From: Prostheceraeus crozeri
Lineage: Eukaryota > Platyhelminthes > Polycladida > Euryleptidae
Direction of reading: 5' to 3'
DNA length: 64,000 nucleotides
Assembly: GCA_907163375.1 (NCBI GenBank)
Contig: CAJQUW010005568.1
Coordinates: forward strand, 21,001 to 85,000
A program made the translations under genes and the position numbers. Under the pieces are notes generated by a model. It had not been told where the DNA came from. It was given only the letters and a program-made list of their open reading frames with translations, and did no database searches. This document shows positions 46,230-54,474 of the stretch, piece by piece. Position 1 is the stretch's first letter. Every line of letters starts with the position of its first letter.

Positions 46230-46505
46230 ATGCAGACACCGAACACTCTGGTCAGCTCTCCTGACAAGCCTCGGTTGAAGCCGAGAAATCTGTTTGAAGA
46301 GTTTCAGCGGGCTGAAGAGCGAGAAAGGATTTATAACAATCTTGCTCGAATTGGTTCACCGGCTGTTGATGATGATACCGATTCAACAGAGTGGGGCTAT
46401 ATACCGCCCTCTAACAGTCGGGTGGTAGTAGAGGAGGTTGATGCCGCTGACATAGAGAGACTAAGAGTCTCTCTCAGCAGGATCGGCCAGTCCCATCCAA
46501 GTTAG
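46230..46505 (+). CDS. Arm slot gene of B, left: 91-residue acidic protein of unknown function
   Basis: The start at 46230 lies two bases after a splice-acceptor-like CATTTCAG and 39 bp after TATATAAA. The intact 91-residue product has a basic/Pro head (SSPDKPRLKPRNL), a charged helix (FEEFQRAEERERIYNNLARIG), an acidic loop DDDTDSTEW and a second helix ending LRVSLSRIG. The two ...LARIG / ...LSRIG helices look like an internal repeat. It is unrelated to the gene in the same slot of the right arm. The ribozyme starts 100 bp downstream on the same strand. Function unknown. Confidence 0.65.
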   Translation: MQTPNTLVSSPDKPRLKPRNLFEEFQRAEERERIYNNLARIGSPAVDDDTDSTEWGYIPPSNSRVVVEEVDAADIERLRVSLSRIGQSHPS

Positions 46506-46605
46506 ACGGTAGTCTTTTTAAAAACATAAGATCAACTTTCATACATGCAACACATTCTTTCAACACCCTTCGTCGGGAACGCCCCATGAGCCCTCTTAAG
46601 GGCTA

Positions 46606-46673
46606 CCTTCTAATGCAGGTAAAGCGGTCCCAAGCCCGCCACATATCTTCGGATATGGAATGCAGAGGGGAAG
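46606..46673 (+). ncRNA. Twister self-cleaving ribozyme, B left arm
   Basis: CTTC then UAA (predicted cleavage 46611/46612), P2 TGCA, GGTAAA, core GCGGTCCCAAGCCCGC, hairpin CATATC-TTCG-GATATG, then GGAA, TGCA, GAGGG and GAAG. The loop of the optional hairpin is TTCG here and TACG in the other three copies, both of the stable UNCG type. A further hairpin AGCCC-tctta-GGGCT lies just upstream. Confidence 0.88.
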
Positions 46674-46994
46674 AAAAATGATGAATGAAATGGGAGGACA
46701 TTCATGCGCCACACGCAACACATCACAGACTTCTCTCTTTGCTAGTGAACAAGCCCTTGTCAGTGTCGTCAGAAAGTGCATCATGGTTTGTAAAAGTTTT
46801 ACTGCAGCACAGGTTGATGTATAGTTAGAAAAGTTTGATCATGATGTTTTATGAAACACAAGCGTCATGAAATGTAAGCGTTAGTGCAGTCAAATAGTTT
46901 TTACTACAACTCATGCTTGTGAAAGTAAAGTATTAGATTACACAGAGTCATCAATACTGTCAAAGGTGTACAAGTCATATCAAGCATATTCAAC
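46674..46994. other. Post-ribozyme spacer with satellite remnant, B left arm
   Basis: Contains the GCGCCACACGCAACACATCACAG block and about one unit of the A-type satellite (GTTGATGTATAGTTAG...). No gene. Thereafter the sequence leaves the arm. Confidence 0.75.
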
Positions 46995-47017
46995 TGAGTG
47001 TCTATTCCTGACACTCA
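46995..47017. promoter_or_regulatory. Perfect 8-bp inverted repeat upstream of the RING gene
   Basis: TGAGTGTC-tattcct-GACACTCA, 24 bp before the ATG at 47041. It could be a protein-binding site or an RNA hairpin; nothing decides. Confidence 0.5.
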
Positions 47018-47040
47018 TGATCATTTGAAATTATTTGAAG

Positions 47041-47547
47041 ATGAAAAGTTGCATTCGTTTCCCAACTTCATGGTCTGTAGCAAGAGAGCTTGGCTATTCG
47101 TTGAAGGCTATAGAAAGAGTTACAAATGTAAATGAAAATATTAAAGCTGGCGCTTTAGTTGAAAGACTAATGGATCTAGATGAGCATGCTATGAATCATC
47201 ATTTGGATCGAAGATGGATAGAGGATTTTTCCATGCTGCAATGTAATGATAGTGAAAATGGGATGAACTTGGTGCGATCTGGAGTGAAAAAGAAAAAAGT
47301 GACATTTGCAACTGATTTGTCAGGTAACTCTACCAATAAAAGTGACTTTAGAAAGAAATTGGAAGAAGAGACGTTTAAATTATTATGTGAACGGAACTGT
47401 GTTGAGTGCTTTAAAAGGGAGCGGTCCCTTCTCTTTTTACCATGTTGTCATTCTGTTATGTGTTCTACGTGCTATGTACCTTTGGAAACTATGTTGTGTC
47501 CCATCTGTGATCAAGAAATAATTTCAACAGTCAATGTATATAAATGA
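47041..47547 (+). CDS. UBA-RING protein resembling the tail of IAP ubiquitin ligases (B cargo)
   Basis: The start at 47041 gives 168 residues, intact. Residues about 8-50 (VARELGYSLKAIERVTN, then AGALVERLMDLDEHA) fit a UBA-like domain. After a basic linker, the C-terminus is a RING-HC finger: CVECFKRERSLLFLPCCHSV, then CSTCYVPLETMLCPICDQEI, with spacing as in XIAP/cIAP. No BIR domain is visible. IAP RINGs transfer ubiquitin and control cell death, and captured IAP-like genes are known in insect viruses and adintoviruses. One RING position has Cys-Cys-His where IAPs usually have Cys-Gly-His. Host origin is likely. Substrate unknown. Confidence 0.8.
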   Translation: MKSCIRFPTSWSVARELGYSLKAIERVTNVNENIKAGALVERLMDLDEHAMNHHLDRRWIEDFSMLQCNDSENGMNLVRSGVKKKKVTFATDLSGNSTNKSDFRKKLEEETFKLLCERNCVECFKRERSLLFLPCCHSVMCSTCYVPLETMLCPICDQEIISTVNVYK

Positions 47548-47585
47548 TGTTGATGCAATCCTAGTCGAATTTAAAACAGTCATCT

Positions 47586-47900
47586 ATGACCATGACACCA
47601 CTGTATCATCGTCTCATTGAAAAGAGAAAGCATGATTATACAAGGCAGTGGATTCTTGTGTTGGAAAAACTATTATCATCCAGTGATTGTAGAGAGATGA
47701 TACATCGTTTGAGTAATGCAATCATCATTCACGCAAACTGTGAAGATGTTGACTATATGCTATCTTATAATTTTAAACCAAATCAGTTTACGAATACACT
47801 TTCATCACTGTTACATCATGTTATTCTTTCATTACCTTGCTTGGAGTTATGTATTCTACACGTTGCTTATGGGAAGCCTTTTCCACTTAAGCACAATTGA
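47586..47900 (+). CDS. Unidentified 104-residue protein of B
   Basis: Starts 38 bp after the RING gene stop. Helical, with Cys-containing segments (LLSSSDCREMIHRLSNAIII, LSLPCLELCILHVAYG) and a hydrophobic C-terminal third. Its 3' end overlaps the start of the next gene in another frame. I considered a death-fold (CARD-like) protein because of the RING neighbour, but no motif supports it. Function unknown. Confidence 0.45.
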   Translation: MTMTPLYHRLIEKRKHDYTRQWILVLEKLLSSSDCREMIHRLSNAIIIHANCEDVDYMLSYNFKPNQFTNTLSSLLHHVILSLPCLELCILHVAYGKPFPLKHN

Positions 47901-48180
47901 TGCAAAGGCATTAAACTTTACAAACATCGTCATACAAACAGATTGTTCATGTCTGGCTCATAACATATCAGCAAACGACACAGCTGAACTGTTTCCATTG
48001 AACTATAGTACCTCACTGAATGATGCATTACAGCTACCCACACATGTATCTGCTTCTGACTATCCTACTGGTACTGTGGCTGTTCTCAGTGTATTGCTTT
48101 TTACTAGTGCTGTACTCAATGTCTTCCTCTATTTCATTGCGTTTACGACGGTGATGTTTCGATGCTGCTGTCGTGTTTAA
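47818..48180 (+). CDS. Small type I membrane glycoprotein of B
   Basis: The start at 47818 opens a hydrophobic signal-like segment (FFHYLAWSYVFYTLLMG). An ectodomain of about 65 residues follows with four N-glycosylation sequons (NFT, NIS, NDT, NYS) and a Cys-Ser-Cys pair. Near the C-terminus is a clear membrane span (VAVLSVLLFTSAVLNVFLYF) with a short Cys/Arg-rich tail. The start is uncertain; a further Met lies at 47716. Topology suggests a surface or secreted-pathway protein. Polintons are not generally credited with envelopes, so it may be a host-modulating factor. A TAAGCAAA motif overlaps its stop. Confidence 0.6.
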   Translation: MLFFHYLAWSYVFYTLLMGSLFHLSTIDAKALNFTNIVIQTDCSCLAHNISANDTAELFPLNYSTSLNDALQLPTHVSASDYPTGTVAVLSVLLFTSAVLNVFLYFIAFTTVMFRCCCRV

Positions 48181-48185
48181 GCAAA
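48178..48185 (+). promoter_or_regulatory. TAAGCAAA motif, 34 bp before the pX-like gene
   Basis: The first of four identical octamers in B, each 33-44 bp before an ATG of a virion-type or nuclease gene. It overlaps the stop codon of the preceding gene. Confidence 0.6.
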
Positions 48186-48211
48186 GAACACTCTAACATC
48201 CACCTGTAAAA

Positions 48212-48613
48212 ATGGCTAGACGTCGTTCATCTCACCGTTCACGCAGACAAAAGTGTCAATCAAATGCAAACAAAAAATTCTGTCTCACGCTTCGTCGCTT
48301 ATTAAAATTAAAGCCATCTCATCGATGTGAGGCAATGAAGCTGGCAAACAATGCCTTCATTCGTAAAATGTGTGCGGAAATACGAAAAGTGCGTTATATG
48401 ACATTAAATAGCAAAAAGGCCAATGCAATTGCCAGACATGGTTAAGTTCTTCGCACCTTGAGCAATCCAAAAACATCAATTCCTACAAAGCGCAAACTAT
48501 TATCACAACGTAGTGGCTTCTTACCACTTTTAGCGCCTATCATCATGGCAGCTGCCGGTCCTGCTTTGGGAGGATTAGATGGTGCTCTCGCAAATAAAGC
48601 CATTAATGGATAG
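48212..48613 (+). pseudogene. pX-like basic virion-type protein of B
   Basis: The start at 48212 opens MARRRSSHRSRRQKC, a strongly basic DNA-binding-like head. A conserved helix block (LRRLLKLKPSHRCEAMKLAN, AFIRKMCAEIRKVR) follows. The 3' part (to TAG at 48613) encodes LLSQRSGFLPLLAPIIMAAAG, the Gly/Ala-rich membrane-active segment seen in pX-like proteins of Polintons and in C at 20510. Position ahead of the ATPase agrees. Looks broken (about one break). Confidence 0.65.
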
Positions 48614-48652
48614 ATACTAAGTTAAATGGTATGACTTTTCATCAAAATCAAC

Positions 48653-49273
48653 ATGGATTTCCGTTTACGTTGTAATCGCACTATGTGTATCGTAGGACCC
48701 TCTCATAGTGGGAAGACACATTTAACACTGCAATTGTTGGAGCGTCGTAATGAGATTTTTGACTGCATACCGAATCGCGTTGTTTGGTGCTATGGAATTT
48801 ATCAACATAACTTACATCGTGAATTGGTTAGTAAGGGTTACTTGGTTCAACCGGGGATTATCAGCACTGCCGATATTCAACCCTATGATATTATCATTCT
48901 TGATGATTTACTTAATGAGAGTAAGGACTCACAAGAAGCAACTGCTATGTTTACCAAGGCTGCTCATCATAAACCATGCTTTATCATTTTTATTATGCAA
49001 AATCTTTTTCCAAGTGGAAAGGAAGCACGGACTCGAAGTTTAAACACACATTACTACATCATCTTTAAAAATCCTCGCGATAAAATTCAAGTTGAATTCC
49101 TATCTCGACAAGTTCTTCCTCGCAAGTCAAAAGCATTGATTGAAGTATTTGAGGCTGCTACGGAAAAACCCTATAATTATTTATTTTTGGACTTTACCCA
49201 GGAGTGTCCTGAAGATTATCGCTTACGCAGTCATCTCTTTGAGAAACCCATGAGCATATATAAATTGTTATGA
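48653..49273 (+). CDS. Packaging ATPase (A32-like) of B
   Basis: The 206-residue frame is intact. Walker A CIVGPSHSGKTHL (about residues 12-24) and Walker B YDIIILDDLLNE (about residues 78-89) are both present, followed by KPCFIIFIMQNLFPSG, the sensor-like strand of the family. A C-terminal helical part ends with SIYKLL. It would power DNA entry into the capsid. It overlaps the next gene by four bases (ATGA), implying tight packing or coupled expression. Confidence 0.93.
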   Translation: MDFRLRCNRTMCIVGPSHSGKTHLTLQLLERRNEIFDCIPNRVVWCYGIYQHNLHRELVSKGYLVQPGIISTADIQPYDIIILDDLLNESKDSQEATAMFTKAAHHKPCFIIFIMQNLFPSGKEARTRSLNTHYYIIFKNPRDKIQVEFLSRQVLPRKSKALIEVFEAATEKPYNYLFLDFTQECPEDYRLRSHLFEKPMSIYKLL

Positions 49274-49914
49274 GTGGTTTTCAACACATGATTGCTATTC
49301 CACAAGAAGAATACATACATCTGACTACAATGCAGAGTGTTCATCAACCTTGGACAAATCAAATGTCACAACTTAATCAGAAATATGAACAAGAAGCTGT
49401 ACAAAGTAAAAATCCATATGATCGTTTGATAAAGCAGAGTTCTACATTAGAAGAAATGAAACAATTGAAAGAAAAAATACGCAATGATCTTTCGCTTGGT
49501 TCACCCAAACCCTATCGCAATCGCGCACTGAGCTTATATCGAAGTCTCGAACCCAACTTGAAAATCACACAACGAGGTGAAGTGGTAGGTGATGATGGTG
49601 CAGTCATTAGGGACTCAAGAGTGGAAGATTTAATTAATCATGCTGTTCGTGATCGTCGTCGTCACTTTACACCTACAGGATGGGAGTTCTTTTTAAAAAG
49701 TATGAAGAAATTCAATGTCCCAAAAGCAATTCTTGGTCGTGATACCTTACAGGAAATGGAAAATGATTCTACACCTAGGAAGAGAAAGTTGCAAAGTGCA
49801 GAGAGACCTAAAAAGAGATTCAAGCAAACTTTGAAAACACCCGAGAAGTTGCCGAAGCGTGTACCAAAACCTTCAACACGTTATCCATCATTTGATTTTA
49901 TCACAGACTTTTAA
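49270..49914 (+). CDS. Conserved Polinton protein of unknown function (B)
   Basis: The start at 49270 overlaps the ATPase stop. There are 214 residues, intact: an N-terminal coiled-coil stretch (MSQLNQKYEQEAVQS), a short strand-rich part (LKITQRGEVVGDDG), then a helical domain (SRVEDLINHAVRDRRR, GWEFFLKSMKKFNVP) and a basic tail with KRKLQ and PKKRFK. Such proteins sit next to the ATPase in many Polintons. The basic tail suggests nucleic-acid binding or nuclear entry. The C gene at 8596-9414 is the likely counterpart. Confidence 0.7.
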   Translation: MSGFQHMIAIPQEEYIHLTTMQSVHQPWTNQMSQLNQKYEQEAVQSKNPYDRLIKQSSTLEEMKQLKEKIRNDLSLGSPKPYRNRALSLYRSLEPNLKITQRGEVVGDDGAVIRDSRVEDLINHAVRDRRRHFTPTGWEFFLKSMKKFNVPKAILGRDTLQEMENDSTPRKRKLQSAERPKKRFKQTLKTPEKLPKRVPKPSTRYPSFDFITDF

Positions 49915-50109
49915 TGAAGAAGCTATGTTGCATCCCATGTTCAGAGTTACCAAGCATTCATATGTCATTGAACTGCTTAAGTACATGTTGTAAAAGTGAT
50001 TCATACAAGACGGCTCAAAAAAGTAGCAAAAGCTCAAACACAAACGCAAACCCTGGCGGAGAAAAAGACTGAAACCTTGAGGCAAATAAACGATCCCTCT
50101 TAATAGACG

Positions 50110-51178
50110 ATGGATGAACATCTGAAATCAATTTACTATAACCCAAAGCATTATGCAGGTTATGCTTCAGTGAAAAAGTTGTCACAAGCAAGTGGTTATT
50201 CACAGAAACAAGTGAAGAGATGGTTAAAAGCTCAACCTGTATATACATTGCACACACAAGCTCGAAAACCTTATCCTACCCGTTCTTATATCGTTCATGA
50301 TATTGATGAACTATGGCAAGCAGATTTGGCTGATGTTTCTGTATTAGCTAAAAAGAATAAAGGCTATCGCTTTCCCCATTGACCGCATTGACTTATTTTC
50401 TCGTTATGCTTGGGTTCAACCACTCAAGACAAAGCGTGGTGAAGAAGTGGCCAAGGCTTTCCAAAATATTTTCAGTGGAGGACGCATTCCCACACGTATT
50501 CAGACTGATCAAGGGAAAGAGTTTGAAAACAGACATGTGCGTGCTTTATTTCGCGAACACAACATTGAGCTGCTTAGTGTGAAAAGTGCATACAAGGCTG
50601 CAGTGGTCGAACGCTTTAATCGTACGCTGAAAACTCGTCTATGGCGCTATTTCACTGCAAAAGTAACACAAAAGTGGACAGATGTATTACAAGATACTGT
50701 ACACGCTTACAATCATTCTGTCCATCGTATGATTGGTCACAAACCTGCTGACATAACTCCAGACATTGTGGATACAATCCGTGAAATCAATGCTAAACGC
50801 AGGCAACCATCACAAGGTAAACGTGACATTCAGGTTGGTGACAAAGTTCGCATTTCCAAAGTGAAAAGCGTGTTTGCGAAAGGATATCTTCCCAATTGGA
50901 CGGAAGAAATATTTACTGTCTCTGAGGTTAACAAGAAATTCAATCCCACTACCTACAAGCTTCGCGATTATCATGGTGAAGAGATTGAAGGGAGTTTTTA
51001 TTGTCATGAGATAACACCCATCACCAAAGAAGATGATGACTACATGGTTGAAAAGATACTTCGCCACCAAATGCGACAAGGGGAAAAGTGGAGCCTGGTG
51101 AAATGGGCTGGCTATCCAAATTCAATGAACAGTTGGATTCGTCATTCTGACCTTTATCGTGTTAGTCAACGTTCCTAA
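50110..51178 (+). pseudogene. Integrase with HTH head and chromodomain tail (B)
   Basis: The N-terminus is a helix-turn-helix-like zone (YASVKKLSQASGYSQKQVKR). The rve core shows LWQADLADV (first Asp), RIQTDQGKEFEN (second Asp) and AAVVERFNRTLK (Glu). Then come the SH3-like domain (IQVGDKVRISKVK) and a chromodomain (VEKILRHQMRQGEKWSLVKW, WAGYPNSMNSW). Integrase inserts the element with 6-bp duplications, and a chromodomain may direct it to histone marks. Chromodomain integrases are common in Polintons; the C integrase has none visible. Looks broken (about one break). Confidence 0.9.
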
Positions 51179-51183
51179 GCAAA
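51176..51183 (+). promoter_or_regulatory. TAAGCAAA motif, 44 bp before the pVI-like gene
   Basis: The second of four octamers. It overlaps the integrase stop codon. Confidence 0.55.
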
Positions 51184-51219
51184 GTAATGAATTGTGTAAA
51201 TATAAATAAATAAATATCT

Positions 51220-51608
51220 ATGGATCAAACTGCTACGTTTTATTCTGCCCCCTCCTATGCTAGTCATGGAGCTGGCTTTCCCGTTTATGCTGGATCGAGA
51301 CGTCAAAAAGGGGTAGTCTATTGGGTGCTGTCAAAGGTATGATGCTCCCCACTATCGCAAATGTGGGAAAATCAGCTTTAAAGGAAGCTGTAGGATTAGC
51401 AGCAGATGTAGCAAGTGATGCGCTTTCAGGAAGATTGCCGATTCGTGAATCGCGAAAGCGTCATGGAATACAGCGTTTGAAGAATGTCGGTAAGGCTGGT
51501 ATCAGGTCTGTCATCAGTCATATGAATCCACTCTCTACTTCAGGCAAACGTAAGCGAAGAGCATCTCGTTTACCTCCTAGCAAACGCAGGCGACGTGGAC
51601 TGTTTTAA
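51220..51608 (+). pseudogene. pVI-like minor virion protein of B
   Basis: The start at 51220 opens a Gly/Ser/Tyr-rich head (APSYASHGAGFPVYAGS). Next is the typical segment MMLPTIANVGKSALKEAVGL, with AADVASDALSGR, and a basic tail (GKRKRRASR, KRRRRGLF). The order head, Leu/Gly-rich helix and DVLSG-type sequence is characteristic of a Polinton virion protein encoded just before the capsid gene. Looks broken (about one break). Confidence 0.65.
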
Positions 51609-51611
51609 ATA

Positions 51612-52901
51612 TTGAATGTAAAACCACATCTTTTTGCTTATTTGATAGAACACCTATACAGACGGATATCATTAGAAATTATGTATCCATTCGTTATCCA
51701 CAGACAAGTATTGATTCATGTTAGTGTCATTGAATTTTTAATACCAGGAAATGATGCTGAGTACATCGATGAAAATGACATAAATCTACATGTTAAGTTT
51801 AAGATAGTAAATAAGGACGGTACCAACCTTGATGATAGGGACAAAGTAGCCGTGAATAACTTGGCAATAGCAACGCTCTTCAAGGATGTATCATTGACCA
51901 TTGGTGAAACTCGGGTTGAAGGTGGTCAACACAGTTGTCCCTATCTCGGATATTTTTCAACAGTCATGCAGTTCCAGCCACAAGCACAAAAGAGTCACAT
52001 GGCTGTTATGGGTTGGTGTAAAGATGAAGCTGGTAAATTTGATAGTGACAAAAACAAGGGATTTGTCACGCGTGAAAAGTGGACTGCAGAAAGTAGGGTG
52101 TGTGAATTATATGGTCCCCTATACTTGGACTTTTTCCGTCAATCACGTTTATTAATGTCAAAAGTAGACGTGCGAGTTCATCTCTTACCGAACGATCCTA
52201 AATTTGTATTGAATACTTATGGAGCAAAGACTGAATTTAAGATTGTGTTTGAAAGTGTTAGACTTTATGTGCGAAGAATGACAGTGAATCCTTCGGTGAT
52301 TAATGGTCACGAGATGGGTTTGAAGAAGTATGATGCTATTTATGATGTAAATCATACTGAGATCCATAGTTGAGATCCATACACCATTCCTCGTGCGCAA
52401 AAGAGCTTTGTTAAAGATAGTTTGTTTCCTATACATTCACCAAAAATGATCATTGTGGGATTGATTGCAAATGATGCATACAATGGTAATATATCGAAGA
52501 ATCCCCTCAACTTTGAAAACTTTGGTTTAAATCAAATTGGATTGTATCGCGATACGGATTGCATTCCTGGTACTCCTTTTTGCCCAGACTTTGCTAATGG
52601 ACATTATTCTCGCTCATATCAAAATATTATGGAGACCTTTAAATACTGGAATACTGATGACACCAATGGTTTGACCTATGATGAATTTGCTAAAGGTTAT
52701 ACACTTTATGCATTTGATTTGACAGCAAACAATGAAGCAGGTGCTTCTTATCGTCCGGGCACTGCCACGAAGGGACTTAAACTAGAATTCTTCTTTGAAA
52801 AAGATTTGACGAAAACAGTCAATGTACTCATCTATGCTGTGTTCGATTCCACCATTCGAATTAACAGACTACGTGACGTTTCCGCTTCTTATACAAGTTA
52901 A
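51612..52901 (+). pseudogene. Major capsid protein (double jelly-roll) of B
   Basis: The frame includes YIDENDINLHVKFKIVNKDG, NLAIATLFKDVSLTIGETRV and VNPSVINGHEMGLKKYDAIY. The second half has FPIHSPKMIIVGLIANDAY, NPLNFENFGLNQIGLYRD and NTDDTNGLTYDEFAKGYTLY. These are strong landmarks of Polinton capsid proteins in the right order. The protein would form the capsid shell. The N-terminus is unclear because the first 20-40 residues do not look like the family. The stop overlaps the next start (TAATG). Broken (about one break). Confidence 0.9.
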
Positions 52902-53362
52902 TGAGTTGGTTATCTGATGCAGAGCTAGAGAGAGTCGTTCAAGAACATGGTGATGAACGCACTGTTGCAGCATTTCGAGGTGTGTTTTCCATTAATAATA
53001 TGCCCACAGTTTTACCAAAACCACCCTCATTCATTATCATGAATACTGATACAGCACACTTACCCGGCAAACACTGGAAAGTTTTGTTTATTGATAAAAA
53101 CTATTGCGGTGAAATCTTTGATTCATTGGCCTTACCAAATTGTGATTATGTCACACGTTTCATGAACCGTCATTCACGAAAATGGATTCGCAATGCTTTG
53201 GCCTATCAACATCCCTTGTCTTCAACATGTGGAGCCTATGCCCTCTACTTTGTAATGCAACGACTACATTATGACTCTTTACATGACATTTGCAAACATT
53301 TTTCACATGATACCCTAGTCAATGAAAAGCGCATTCGTAACTTTTATAAAAACCTTCAATAA
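52901..53362 (+). CDS. Adenain-like cysteine protease of B
   Basis: 153 residues, intact. The catalytic triad pattern is complete: GKHWKVLFID (His), EIFDSLA (Asp) and HPLSSTCGAYALYF (Gln region and Cys). The ATG overlaps the capsid stop. The enzyme class (adenain/Ulp1) trims capsid and core proteins. Size is slightly below the 180-200 residues usual for adenain but normal for Polintons. Confidence 0.9.
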   Translation: MSWLSDAELERVVQEHGDERTVAAFRGVFSINNMPTVLPKPPSFIIMNTDTAHLPGKHWKVLFIDKNYCGEIFDSLALPNCDYVTRFMNRHSRKWIRNALAYQHPLSSTCGAYALYFVMQRLHYDSLHDICKHFSHDTLVNEKRIRNFYKNLQ

Positions 53363-53479
53363 ATATGTACGATTAAAATTTGTTTTCTTTATTATACTTC
53401 AATGGAAAAGTAGATCATGTGATTGAATAGGTTGTATTTAGTCATCAAACATGAATAGGTAGAGATAAGAGGACATTGT

Positions 53480-53833
53480 TTACTTGTCACATTCATGCTT
53501 ATGAGTGTTGGTTTGTTTAAGGTAAGTCATTATGCGAGGATGTATACGTTCTCTATACTTGTTCCAACTTGAGGATGTAAAATGTATAACACCATATTGA
53601 TCATGAAGAGCAATGAAATCTCGTCGAATAATGAATAGACGTCCACCTAGAGGGATATAGTACATTGGATGATGCATGATATGTAAAGCATCGTGCAGGT
53701 TATCCATTTGAAAAGGTGATAAACTTATTGTAACGTGTCGATGAGTATCGTAAAAGGTAATGCGTCGAGCTTTCCATGTAACATGACACTGAGAAGAGAG
53801 CTTGGCAATCATGGTTAGTTTTAGACACATCAA
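53480..53833 (-). CDS. Unidentified 117-residue protein of B, antisense to its neighbours
   Basis: The frame is intact, with ITFYDTHRHVTISLSPFQMD and MYYIPLGGRLFII, and GVIHFTSSSWNKYRERIHP near the end. The strand-rich first half followed by a helix recalls PC4-type single-strand-DNA-binding proteins, but the match is vague. It is the only minus-strand gene among the virion-type genes. Function unknown. Confidence 0.5.
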   Translation of the reverse strand: MMCLKLTMIAKLSSQCHVTWKARRITFYDTHRHVTISLSPFQMDNLHDALHIMHHPMYYIPLGGRLFIIRRDFIALHDQYGVIHFTSSSWNKYRERIHPRIMTYLKQTNTHKHECDK

Positions 53834-53856
53834 AACGTTTGCTTAGTCTTCTCGTT

Positions 53857-53864
53857 TAAGCAAA
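53857..53864 (+). promoter_or_regulatory. TAAGCAAA motif, 33 bp before the nuclease gene
   Basis: The third of four octamers, here not part of a stop codon of a plus-strand gene, which argues that the motif is not just a stop-codon by-product. Confidence 0.6.
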
Positions 53865-53889
53865 ACATTCATAAGAAATAGACGAAGTC

Positions 53890-54444
53890 ATGTTAAGATT
53901 GATCATCCTATTATCATTTGCAATAGTGACATTAGCGAGACGAGGATTAGATGATGCAGTTCGTCTCATCAAATCACCTATTCATGCAACAAGACCTATT
54001 GAAGATGTAATTCTTTCCGGCATAGCCGATCCTTGGCAAAATCATGCTTACAAACTACAGATTTTACGTCAGCGAATGGGTCATGCATGGGAAATGGTGT
54101 TAACAGATTATGGCTTTAAGCGATCACCTGTAGGTGGCATCGATTTGATCAATCCTGTACGTCGCATTGCAATGGAATTAAAAAATGGCTGCCGTGTGAG
54201 CTCATCAATAAAACGTAAAATATCTCACACCCTTGCAGATTTTAAACGTAGAAGACCAAGATATCAAGTCATATTTGGTTGTATCAACTATCGCAATATG
54301 AAAGAAGGTGGTACAACCATACTTAGGGGAGTGCATTATGTGAAAGGGCAATCACTCTTAACCAAATTCCTAGGACGACAGAAAGTACCTACTGTGAATA
54401 GATTGAAAGCAGCAGTTCGTTATGTCATGCGACATAACGCCTAA
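53890..54444 (+). CDS. PD-(D/E)XK nuclease resembling Eco47II/Sau96I-type restriction enzymes (B cargo)
   Basis: 184 residues, intact. The N-terminus (MLRLIILLSFAIVTLA) is hydrophobic like a signal peptide. The core has GHAWEMVLTDYGF, then GGIDLI with the metal-binding Asp and IAMELKNG giving the E-x-K pair, then SSSIKRKISHTLADF and YQVIFGCIN. The order G-W-E helix, D, ExK, SSS is what I recall of the Eco47II-like restriction family. Such an enzyme cuts double-stranded DNA. I infer attack on competing DNA or a role in element processing. No methyltransferase is visible. The signal-like head is puzzling for a nuclear enzyme; the true start could be internal. Confidence 0.6.
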   Translation: MLRLIILLSFAIVTLARRGLDDAVRLIKSPIHATRPIEDVILSGIADPWQNHAYKLQILRQRMGHAWEMVLTDYGFKRSPVGGIDLINPVRRIAMELKNGCRVSSSIKRKISHTLADFKRRRPRYQVIFGCINYRNMKEGGTTILRGVHYVKGQSLLTKFLGRQKVPTVNRLKAAVRYVMRHNA

Positions 54445-54449
54445 GCAAA
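54442..54449 (+). promoter_or_regulatory. TAAGCAAA motif, 33 bp before the structural gene at 54475
   Basis: The fourth octamer, overlapping the nuclease-gene stop codon. Confidence 0.6.
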
Positions 54450-54474
54450 CGACGCTTTATGTTGATACTTTAAC

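Noticed and set aside
53480-53833. Naming this protein as a PC4-type DNA-binding protein
   Set aside because: Only a vague strand-helix likeness; no key basic or aromatic positions could be matched. Left unnamed.
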